The notes under the pieces are model-generated. The model did no database searches, had not been told where the DNA came from, and was given only the letters and a program-made list of their open reading frames with translations. Source: Acidobacteriota bacterium (GTDB taxonomy: Bacteria > Acidobacteriota > Terriglobia > Terriglobales > Acidobacteriaceae). Taken from it: DNA of 64,000 nt. Shown here one piece after another: positions 34,802 through 42,070 of this stretch. Every line of letters begins with the position of its first letter. Positions within the stretch are counted from its first letter, which is position 1. A program made the translations under genes and the position numbers. The stretch is from assembly GCA_013289765.1 (NCBI GenBank), contig JABCZI010000010.1, positions 165,345 through 229,344 of the forward strand, read 5' to 3'.

Positions 34802-34996
34802 GGGTGATGGGTAGGAGCGAATAAATCCTACACCAGTTTCCCAGAGCTCCATGGGTTGGTGTTTACTTTGTTGCAACGAGGTACTGCCCCCACCAGGAGC
34901 AGAATCAAAATCAAAGGCAAGGTCACCGGCAACGGACAGGAGTGTCCGTTCCACACGAGCTGGGCCACTGCCAGCACCGGATTCCAGTCAAAGAGG

Positions 34997-37900
34997 TTAT
35001 TGCACGAACAGCGTGAAACCTGTGGTGGAAGTAATGGGGCCGTTGCTCGCAGTGACGGTGATGTTGTAAGTTCCCGCGAGCGTTGCAGGTACCGGGGGCG
35101 GAGGGGGCGGCGTGCTGCTTCCTCCTCCGCCTCCGCAGCCGGGAATTACGAGGATCAGCGTCAAGAGTGAAAGCAAAAGTAAAGGCACGCGCCTTCTTCC
35201 CGGCACGCCGATCAGCACAATTGAAAAGAACATCAAGCTACTCAACGCGAGCCATCCTGTCGCAAACGGACGAATAGAAGGCCGCAGCATCGCCTTAGCC
35301 CCGTTGCTCGTCGTGACAGTGATCGTCGAAGCAGTGGTTGACGCAATTCCTGTGGTCTTGATTGAGGAAGAACTGAACACGCAGGCGGCGCCCGCAGGAA
35401 GTCCTGAGCAGGCGAGAGTAATGGTCCCACTAAATCCGGTTGAAGAGGAAACTGCAACTGTCGTTGAACCAGACACCCCGGGCGCGGAAACAATCACTGA
35501 TTGGTTTGGCGGCATGGTGACAAAAAAGCCGGGCTGAATTGTGAATGTGAAAAGCTGCGTGCTGCTGCTGGGGTTGAAGCTGGCGTCTCCGTTGTAACTC
35601 GCTGAAATAGTATGCGTGCCGGTATCAAAGTTAAGAACTCCGTTGGGAGTCGCGGTGTTGCTCCCATTGTTGATTTGATCCCCGCCATTTAACTGGTAAA
35701 TGCTTCCGCCAGGAATCGAACCGAAAGTGTCGGCGAAAGTGACAGTGCCGGTGGGAGTGCCATGTCCCGAGAGGCCCGCTACATCGGCGCGCAGGTAAGC
35801 GAAGCTCCCGAAAGGTCCGCCAAGAAAGGGAACAGGGTTTCCCTGGGCATCCGCGGTAAGCACGGAAAGAGTTGTTGTGCTGGACTCCGGAGTCACGGTA
35901 ACCGAGACTGGCGGAGAATCGCTAGCGCCATAGTTGCCGCCGCCGGGATAATGAGCGCTGACGTTGTATGGCCCGCCGCCCGGGAGTACGTCCGTTGAAG
36001 AAACAACAGTGCCGGTGCCGCTAAGGGGAAAGAAGCCCAAGCCATTCTGAGTAGCGAAAGCGTTCCCATTGCTCGACTGCAACGAGACATCGCCCGTTGG
36101 AATGCCGGTGCCGCTGCTGGGAGTGACGGAGATGTTCACGCTCACGGATTGACCGTGGCTAACGCTAACCGTATTGGTATTGTTCAGCAGCAGTGAGGTG
36201 CTGGTTGCGGTAACCGTGCCGGAACTCCACTGATTGACCAGGTTCGCGATGTTGACTGAGCCTAGTCCGCTGGCCATGTCATAACCTACGCCCGCCTGGT
36301 ACTGTGCGGTTATAGAGCCGTAGTTGAACTCGCCAGGCACCGCGTTGTTGCCGACGGTGACGTCATTGAAAATGCAAGTGCTGGCCGGCAAGCCAGAGGT
36401 GCCGGATCCGTTACATGCGGAAAGAGTTGCGTTTTCCGAGGCCGCGAGTTGATAGAGAACATAGTTGGCCAGGCCTTGCCTTGGACCCAGGCCGGGAAGA
36501 AGGTTAGCCATATGCTGATCGACGAGTGCCATGATCCCGGCAAACGACGGTGCTGAGGCAGATGTGCCGCCCGCCAGGTAAAGGAAAAAGTTTCCTTGCG
36601 CGTCGGGCAGACAGGAGCCCTCCAGGCAAAGGACGTAGCCATCATGGCCCGAGGCTGACAGCGATACATCCGGAAGATCGCGCGTATTGTCGTTGAGGAT
36701 TCCAGTGACTCCGGCTTGCCACGACGGCTTGCTGAAGAATGTACTGGCTCCGCCACTGCCGGCGGCGATGTTGGCGTTGCTGCCGCACGTCGTGGCAAGG
36801 CAACTGTCGTTCCAGACATCCTCCGGAATATAAGAGAGCGCGCTTTCCTGATTCGTATTGCTGGTACTCCAGTAGAGGCCGGGCTGTCCGTGTTCATTGA
36901 AAACGGTTCCGCCAACCGCTACGTTGAACGGTGTAGCGGCGAGCAGGTTGACTGACACAGGACCAGTGGCTACGGTCTCAGCATTTGGATCGTCGCATCC
37001 TTCGGCGCCGGTATCGCCGGCGGAGACGAAATAAGTGATGCCTTGGGCAGCCGCTTGCTCGGCCAGGGCCGATACACCGGCGGCCTGGGAGCTGGTAGAG
37101 AAGGCTTCGCAACCGCTGAAGCTTTCTGTCATGACGTCGGCAAGATTATTTTCGATGATGAATATCTCGGAGAGGTCGATTCCGTCAGTGGTATTCGTGG
37201 AAGCAGAGACCACCAGGTCCACGGTTGCGCCTGGGGCTACCGCTCCAGACCATGTGGTATCCAGCGTAGCTTCGCCTTCTTCGCCGCCACCGAGGTCGCC
37301 GGGATCGGGCCCATTCAGGACAATGTTGAAGCCTCCGCAACAAAGATTGAAAGTCTGAGAGGAACGAAACTCTCCGATATCCTGGGCGGGGGAGTTGACG
37401 TTATACAAATTGCTGCGGCCAATCACTCCAATGGTGATTCCGTTTCCGGTAACGCCCGCATTGACGCTGTTATAGATGGTTGCGAAGTCTGCTGGAGCAA
37501 GTCCGTGAGTCCCGTCGCTGAATGTAATTGCGGGTCGCCCGCCGGGATGAATCTTCGCGGCAACAGGCTCTTTCGAAACGTGCAACTGCGGCTTCTTCAA
37601 AAAGTTGTGCAGCGTGAGCACGCCCGACACGGCCGGCGTTAGCGCGGCTGGAATCAACGGGTCGTTCGCGTTCGCCCAGTGCTGCTCTTGGTTGACAATG
37701 TATTTGTGGATCGCGGTGTGGAACGTTTCCTGAACCTGGCTGGCAGAGCCGGAGAATTCCAGCACGGTGCGGCCTTTGGTGGAACCTACCTGAAATCCAT
37801 GGGATTGCAGCCATCCGGTAATCGCCTGAAGGTCGGCGTCGGTGGGTCCAAATTGTTTGCCGAACTCCTCTGGCGTAACCCACTTGTGATAGTTAGGAGA

Positions 37901-38251
37901 AGCTTTGTCCTGTTGGTCGTCAAGAAGCTTTCTCAGCGCGGATTCCTGCCCCGGACTGCGCTTCAGCACCAGCAGCATGCGCTGCATTGGGAGCGTTGCC
38001 GGCGCAGTGCCTAGATCGAATTCGCGCCGTGCGAGGGGATGTGTGTTCCCTTTGAGAACCGCGAGCTTCGATTCGTCGAGCGGTTCGGTGACCAGCGGCC
38101 CTCGCGCGGAAAGAGAGGCCGTTTCCTGCGGAGCAAGGCGTTGAGTGCCGGATTGCGAGAACGATAACGCGCTGAAAATCACCGGGACAAAAATCATCAG
38201 GGGAAGAGCGGCAAGCAGTCGCTTCGCAGCGAAACACAACAGGGCCCTCAT
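34997..38251 (-). CDS. Secreted S53 (kumamolisin-like) protease with Ig-like modules
   Basis: A 1084-residue serine-carboxyl peptidase. Signal peptide to about 32; activation propeptide to about 235 (FHTAIHKYIVNQEQHWANANDP); catalytic domain about 240-670 with Glu327-x3-Asp331, Asp413 in SAGDTGAEGC, and the nucleophile Ser564 in GGTSASAP. Then follow three Ig-like bacterial modules (about 675-960). Near 1000-1040 the chain has a hydrophobic helix and a second hydrophobic run ending IPGCGGGGGS with a poly-Pro stretch, before a last beta module. S53 enzymes are acid-active, which fits a soil acidobacterium. The ATG 38251 start is supported by the signal peptide. Confidence 0.92.
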   Translation of the reverse strand: MRALLCFAAKRLLAALPLMIFVPVIFSALSFSQSGTQRLAPQETASLSARGPLVTEPLDESKLAVLKGNTHPLARREFDLGTAPATLPMQRMLLVLKRSPGQESALRKLLDDQQDKASPNYHKWVTPEEFGKQFGPTDADLQAITGWLQSHGFQVGSTKGRTVLEFSGSASQVQETFHTAIHKYIVNQEQHWANANDPLIPAALTPAVSGVLTLHNFLKKPQLHVSKEPVAAKIHPGGRPAITFSDGTHGLAPADFATIYNSVNAGVTGNGITIGVIGRSNLYNVNSPAQDIGEFRSSQTFNLCCGGFNIVLNGPDPGDLGGGEEGEATLDTTWSGAVAPGATVDLVVSASTNTTDGIDLSEIFIIENNLADVMTESFSGCEAFSTSSQAAGVSALAEQAAAQGITYFVSAGDTGAEGCDDPNAETVATGPVSVNLLAATPFNVAVGGTVFNEHGQPGLYWSTSNTNQESALSYIPEDVWNDSCLATTCGSNANIAAGSGGASTFFSKPSWQAGVTGILNDNTRDLPDVSLSASGHDGYVLCLEGSCLPDAQGNFFLYLAGGTSASAPSFAGIMALVDQHMANLLPGLGPRQGLANYVLYQLAASENATLSACNGSGTSGLPASTCIFNDVTVGNNAVPGEFNYGSITAQYQAGVGYDMASGLGSVNIANLVNQWSSGTVTATSTSLLLNNTNTVSVSHGQSVSVNISVTPSSGTGIPTGDVSLQSSNGNAFATQNGLGFFPLSGTGTVVSSTDVLPGGGPYNVSAHYPGGGNYGASDSPPVSVTVTPESSTTTLSVLTADAQGNPVPFLGGPFGSFAYLRADVAGLSGHGTPTGTVTFADTFGSIPGGSIYQLNGGDQINNGSNTATPNGVLNFDTGTHTISASYNGDASFNPSSSTQLFTFTIQPGFFVTMPPNQSVIVSAPGVSGSTTVAVSSSTGFSGTITLACSGLPAGAACVFSSSSIKTTGIASTTASTITVTTSNGAKAMLRPSIRPFATGWLALSSLMFFSIVLIGVPGRRRVPLLLLSLLTLILVIPGCGGGGGSSTPPPPPPVPATLAGTYNITVTASNGPITSTTGFTLFVQ

Positions 38252-38428
38252 ACCATCGACACCTCGACCTGAATGTGGAACCGCCCGCCGAGATCAGACG
38301 GGCAGGAGGAAGGGAAGGGCCCGGCAACTCTCGCCGCGCAGGGGTCGGCCTGCGCTTGGGAGCAGCCTTTTTATCTCAACTTTCCAGGAATTGCAACTTG
38401 AAACGGCGATCGACCGCCGGGGGAATTA

Positions 38429-38493
38429 CTCGTCAAACCTGCTCCTCGAACTTACTCCTCAAGCTTACTCCTCGAACTTACTCCTCAAACATG
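38429..38493. repeat. Five tandem 13-bp units over a gene end
   Basis: Units starting CTCGTCAAACCTG, CTCCTCGAACTTA, CTCCTCAAGCTTA, CTCCTCGAACTTA and CTCCTCAAACATG follow one another at exactly 13 bp. On the minus strand the units carry GAGGAGTAA. The stop of the adjacent gene is TAA at 38478-38480, and because 13 is not a multiple of three, further copies put stops in the other frames. Confidence 0.85.
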
Positions 38494-38957
38494 GGCACCT
38501 GACGCTGGTCTTCCGCCGGGCCGCGGCGTGGACGGCGTCCGGCGCCGATGACTGCCAGCACGGTCAGCGATTCCAGTGCGGTGCGAGGAACAAATATGCG
38601 CTGCGTATTCGAGCGCTGGTCGGGAGGATTGACCAGATAACCTTCCGGCATATTCTGGGTAAGGTCGGAAGGCATGAGTCCTTCGAGGATTTCGTTGTCT
38701 TTAAAGCGCAGGCGCACCCACAAGCCTTCCGAGCGGGGGCGGGAGGTAAAGGTCTTGCGCGTGAGCGATTCGGAGTCGCCGAACTCGCGTACGAAATAGA
38801 CTCCCTTGATCTCGCGCAGATCCATGGCGACGACATTCCCGGCAGTGTTCAGCAATTCGAGTTTGCCCTCGTTGACGAATTGCGCCGGCGAAACGTAGCC
38901 GGAGACCGAATCCCGGTCCATCTTGCGGACGATTACTTTCTTATGAGTCGAGGGCAT
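38478..38957 (-). CDS. Small unknown protein, predicted beta-rich
   Basis: A 159-residue protein without a signal peptide. The N-terminal part (KKVIVRKMDRDSVSGYVSPAQF, then GKLELLNTAGNVVAMDLREIKGVYFVREFGD) looks like a small beta-barrel. RSEGLWVRLRFKDNEILEGLMPSDL is a second such block, and the chain ends in a Pro/Arg-rich tail. I recall similar acidobacterial proteins of unknown function but cannot name the family with confidence. ATG 38957 is favoured; codons upstream fall in a dispersed repeat. Its last codons lie in a 13-bp tandem array. Confidence 0.7.
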   Translation of the reverse strand: MPSTHKKVIVRKMDRDSVSGYVSPAQFVNEGKLELLNTAGNVVAMDLREIKGVYFVREFGDSESLTRKTFTSRPRSEGLWVRLRFKDNEILEGLMPSDLTQNMPEGYLVNPPDQRSNTQRIFVPRTALESLTVLAVIGAGRRPRRGPAEDQRQVPMFEE

Positions 38958-39360
38958 AAGTCGGTTTTCAGGCTTCGGCTGACGGGCTTCAGGCTGCGGC
39001 ACAAAAAGCTCAGTGCCTCGGCCGCGGTGCATCTCAGACTTCTACTGTTCGGGCCGAAGCCCGACGCCCGATAGCCGAAGTCCGTCCTGATTCTCGCACT
39101 AATTTCGAAGAAAACGCGGGAATCCACGTTGGCAGTAGCCAAATCATAAACGTTGTGTTATTCCTTTAAGTTGCCTTGCCGAGACTCAATCCTCTGTAAG
39201 TCTCGTGGATTGAAGGGCTTGTGCCTCAGTTTGGCTTGGCCCGCTGGGATTTAACCAGGATATCCTGTGGAAATGTTGTGGAAAACATGGAGCCGTTTCG
39301 CCGCCAGCACGTCGGGCAAGGCTGCTTTATGGTGGTTTGACGTGGATTGCTTGAAGACGA
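38958..39360. other. 403-bp gene-free block with repeats and interleaved inverted repeats
   Basis: The first 130 bp hold degenerate CAGGCTTC / GGGCTTCAGG / GGGCCGAAGCCC repeat units (38962-39075). At 39180-39212 two inverted repeats interleave: CGAGACT (39180-39186) with AGTCTCG (39199-39205), and CAATCC (39187-39192) with GGATTG (39207-39212), so only one hairpin can form at a time. At 39266-39285 there are two DnaA-box-like sites. No gene or confident promoter is seen. Confidence 0.5.
39266..39285 (-). promoter_or_regulatory. Two DnaA-box-like sites
   Basis: Read on the minus strand, 39277-39285 is TTTTCCACA, a full match to the relaxed DnaA consensus TTWTNCACA, and 39266-39274 is ATTTCCACA, one mismatch. 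They lie 76-95 bp before the CCA-enzyme gene. No AT-rich unwinding region or dnaA/dnaN gene is near, so an origin is not indicated. Confidence 0.35.
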
Positions 39361-40980
39361 ATGGCTGATTATATCTACACTATGGAAATCCGGTTGACGC
39401 CGGATCAATCGAAGGGCGTCAATCTGGTGCAAGACGTAGCCCGTGCGGCGGGAATCACACTTTATCTTACCGGTGGCGCGATCCGGGACATTATCAGCGG
39501 GTTCACCATTCGCGATCTGGATTTCACGGTTCAGGGAAATCCGCTCAAACTCCAAAAGGATTTCGAACGAGCAGGGGCGCAACTCGCCGGCCATGACGAT
39601 GAGACCCGCACATTATTTCTGGTGCTGCCGGGAAACGTTCGCGCCGAGATCGGGATGGCGCACACCGAGCACTACGAGAAGGTGGGCAAGGCTCCCACGA
39701 TTGCGCCCGCCAGCATCCAAGAAGATCTGCGCCGCCGCGACTTCACCGTGAACGCCATGGCGCTGTCGCTGAATGAAGGCTCGCGAGGACTGCTGCTCGA
39801 TCCGTTCAACGGTGTGGCCGATATCGAAGCCAAGCTGCTGCGAATCCTGCACAATTATTCGTTCGTGGAAGATCCTTCACGCCTGATTCGCGCCACGCGC
39901 TTTGCCGCTCGCTTTCACTGGCCGATGGAAGAGCGTACTCAGCAGCGTTACGACGCAGCGAAGGAAAATAAATATATCGATCACATCGCGCGTAGCGCCG
40001 TCGGCCATGAGATCGCGCAACTGGCCCACGAAGACGATCCGCTGAATGTGATTCGTGCTTTGGAGAAGGAAGACTTTCTGAAGGTGCTGCATCCGCACTG
40101 GTCCGCAGCCAAGGTGGATACAAACGGGCTCGCGTTATTGATGAAGACGCGGCAGCAGATGGTGGACCTGGGTTATACGGTTGATCCGTCAGCGGCGGTA
40201 ATGCACTTCTTGACGGCGCGGCTGTCTGACAAGGATATCTCCGACTTACGGCGGCAGATTCCGCGCAAGGATCTTATTGAGTCCTGGCGCGACATCGAAG
40301 AGCATGCCAAGGATCTCGCGAAACGATTGACCGGGAAGGAAGCCGCAACGCCTTCGCGCACATGGAACCTGCTTTCGTCGGCGCGGCCGGAGATGGTTCT
40401 GTTCCTGGCCGTGACGTCGCGGCACCAGAGCGTGGCGCTAAAAATTAAAAACTACCTGACTAAGTGGCGGCAGGTGCAGCAGCGCCTTCCGCTGCCGGAG
40501 ATGACGGAGCTGTTGATCACTCCGCAGTTGCCGGAATATCCGAAGATTGCCCGCGACGTGTTCATGCTGCTGCTCGACGGAAGGCTTCGTTCGCGAACCG
40601 AGACCTTGAAATTCCTGAAGCCGTTTGCGCCACCTCCGCCGCCACCTCCGCCGCCACCGAGGCGCGGCCGTGGGGCGAAAGCAGCAGCGGGTGCGGCTCC
40701 TGCAGCCGTGGCGGGAAAAAAGCCCGAGGCGGTAAAAGGTAAGGGAAAAGGTGCGGCCGCGCCGGTCTCGGCAGTGCCGCCAGCAGCCGCGAAGGCTCCG
40801 GCAACGAAGGCAGACGCCAAGACGGTCGCCAAGCCAGATGTCAAAGCCGCAGCCAAGCAAGAACCTAAGACGAAGGCCGCGAAAGTAGCGCACAAGCCGG
40901 CAAAACCCGCATCCAAGCCCTCGGCGAAGCGTCCCGCAAAGAAAGCGCAGCCGAAAAAGTCTAAAGCGCGAAAACGCTAG
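39361..40980 (+). CDS. tRNA nucleotidyltransferase/poly(A) polymerase family protein with H1-like tail
   Basis: A class II nucleotidyltransferase: LYLTGGAIRDIISG (about residues 35-48), the metal-binding DLDFTV, and RRRDFTVNAMAL followed by DPFNGVADIEAKLLRIL and DPSRLIRATRFAARF. CCA addition to tRNA or RNA 3'-processing is expected. After residue about 422 comes a run of ten prolines and then about 115 residues made almost only of Lys, Ala, Pro and Arg, resembling histone H1/AlgP tails. The downstream end is thus a strongly basic, disordered extension not usual in the family. ATG 39361 is used; ATG 39382 is possible. Confidence 0.88.
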   Translation: MADYIYTMEIRLTPDQSKGVNLVQDVARAAGITLYLTGGAIRDIISGFTIRDLDFTVQGNPLKLQKDFERAGAQLAGHDDETRTLFLVLPGNVRAEIGMAHTEHYEKVGKAPTIAPASIQEDLRRRDFTVNAMALSLNEGSRGLLLDPFNGVADIEAKLLRILHNYSFVEDPSRLIRATRFAARFHWPMEERTQQRYDAAKENKYIDHIARSAVGHEIAQLAHEDDPLNVIRALEKEDFLKVLHPHWSAAKVDTNGLALLMKTRQQMVDLGYTVDPSAAVMHFLTARLSDKDISDLRRQIPRKDLIESWRDIEEHAKDLAKRLTGKEAATPSRTWNLLSSARPEMVLFLAVTSRHQSVALKIKNYLTKWRQVQQRLPLPEMTELLITPQLPEYPKIARDVFMLLLDGRLRSRTETLKFLKPFAPPPPPPPPPPRRGRGAKAAAGAAPAAVAGKKPEAVKGKGKGAAAPVSAVPPAAAKAPATKADAKTVAKPDVKAAAKQEPKTKAAKVAHKPAKPASKPSAKRPAKKAQPKKSKARKR

Positions 40981-41007
40981 CAATCATTTGCTGTTGCCGA
41001 AACAGCC

Positions 41008-41080
41008 CATGTGGGCAGCCCCCTTCGGCCAGCTCGGGGCAGGCGCTCGGCTGTCCAGTCGAGCGAAGCTCGATAGCTTT
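41008..41080. repeat. Dispersed repeat with GTCGAGCGAAGCTCG core, copy 2
   Basis: This contains CATGTGGGCAGCC, GCTCGGCTGTCC and GTCGAGCGAAGCTCG in the same order as the element at 11084-11140, with an extra CAGCTCGGGGCAGG block. It lies between the CCA-enzyme gene and the Gly/His-rich gene. Confidence 0.6.
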
Positions 41081-41136
41081 CATTGGCTGGCACCAACGCC
41101 CGCCGTAACCCTTGCCATCGGGCATATAATAAACGT

Positions 41137-41916
41137 ATGAACCGTCCGCTGCTCATCGCGGCATTTCTGCTCCTGGCAGCTTCCATCCCGGTTCTTGCGC
41201 AGCGCGGGGGAGGCCATGCTTCCTTCGGTGGACACGGCGGCATGGCCGGACATGCGAGCTTTGGCGGACACGCCGGCGGCGGCCGCTCTTTCAGCGGTGC
41301 GCGCTCCAGCCCAGGGTTTGCCGGCCGTAATTCCTTTCGCGGTTCATTTTCCGGCCATCGCTCTTTTTCGAATCGGGCTTTTTCTTCTTCTTCCCGCGGC
41401 TTCCACAATCGCGGCGATCGATTCCGTCGCTATGGGTTCAGAAATAACTGTTACGGATACGCCTGTCGGGGATACGGATATCCTTGGTGGGGCGCTTACG
41501 ATCCCTGGTGGTGGTGGGATTCCGATTCTTCTTACGATCAGGATGAGCAAAATGACGCTGCGCTAGCCGCCGAGATGAACGCGCAAAGCCTTGATGAACA
41601 GCGAATGCGCCAGCAAGAGGATCAGGATCTTTACGCGGGTTCGGCCCCACCCTGGCCACAGCCGCGCTCGCCACACCAGTCCCCGTCACATCAGGAAGAA
41701 CGCACGCAAGCTGGTCCGGCCACGGTGCTGGTTTTCCGCGATCAGCGCCAGCAAGAAGTACAAAATTATGCGATCGTTGGCCAGACACTCTGGAACTTCG
41801 CCCCGCAGCACACACAAAAAATTCCACTCTCCGATCTCGATCTAGCAGCCACCGCCAAAGCGAATGACGAGCGAGGAGTAGATTTCCGCGTCCCCGGAAC
41901 CCATGAAGGCCAGTAG
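41137..41916 (+). CDS. Secreted Gly/His/Ser-rich protein with conserved C-terminal segment
   Basis: A signal peptide (residues 1-22) leads into a low-complexity part with repeats of GGHASFGGHGG type, then aromatic-rich YGYPWWGAYDPWWWWD (about 110-125), an acidic Gln-rich linker, and a C-terminal segment of about 60 residues (ATVLVFRDQRQQEVQNYAIVG, then IPLSDLDLAAT). The last segment looks like a small folded domain; I know no function. ATG 41137 is chosen for the signal peptide. A TATAAT at 41124-41129 lies only 8 bp before the start, too close for a normal leader. Confidence 0.75.
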   Translation: MNRPLLIAAFLLLAASIPVLAQRGGGHASFGGHGGMAGHASFGGHAGGGRSFSGARSSPGFAGRNSFRGSFSGHRSFSNRAFSSSSRGFHNRGDRFRRYGFRNNCYGYACRGYGYPWWGAYDPWWWWDSDSSYDQDEQNDAALAAEMNAQSLDEQRMRQQEDQDLYAGSAPPWPQPRSPHQSPSHQEERTQAGPATVLVFRDQRQQEVQNYAIVGQTLWNFAPQHTQKIPLSDLDLAATAKANDERGVDFRVPGTHEGQ

Positions 41917-41999
41917 ACTTGTATCGCATGGCCCTGTATTTCCTCCGTCGTCCTCTGGGTTGAAGACTTTGCTTGCGTCCTCAGCGAAATCAAGCACAC

Positions 42000-42008
42000 T
42001 GTGGATAA
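42000..42008 (-). promoter_or_regulatory. Perfect DnaA box upstream of dnaE
   Basis: On the minus strand this reads TTATCCACA, the highest-affinity DnaA consensus. It is 63 bp upstream of the dnaE start, in the promoter region, and could link expression of the replicative polymerase to DnaA. It is a single box without neighbours, so chance is not excluded. Confidence 0.4.
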
Positions 42009-42070
42009 TTAGGCGCTCAGTCCGCACACTTTCCCGTTAGAATGAGCCAACGTAAAAACTAACTGAGCCC

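Noticed and set aside
33797..34954. Longer lpxD starting at 34954
   Set aside because: The extra 51 residues are unlike LpxD, and the family-typical start MKLSQIASSLHARL is at 34801.
38429..38493. Possible CRISPR-like array
   Set aside because: The units are directly contiguous with 13-bp period and no spacers; no cas genes are present.
39180..39212. H-type pseudoknot (riboswitch-like)
   Set aside because: The two helices interleave, but only one base connects the first helix to the second, too short to span a 7-bp stem; alternative hairpins are more likely.
41124..41129. TATAAT as promoter of the Gly/His-rich protein gene
   Set aside because: It is only 8 bp before the start codon and has no -35 at the right distance; a leaderless transcript is possible but not supported.
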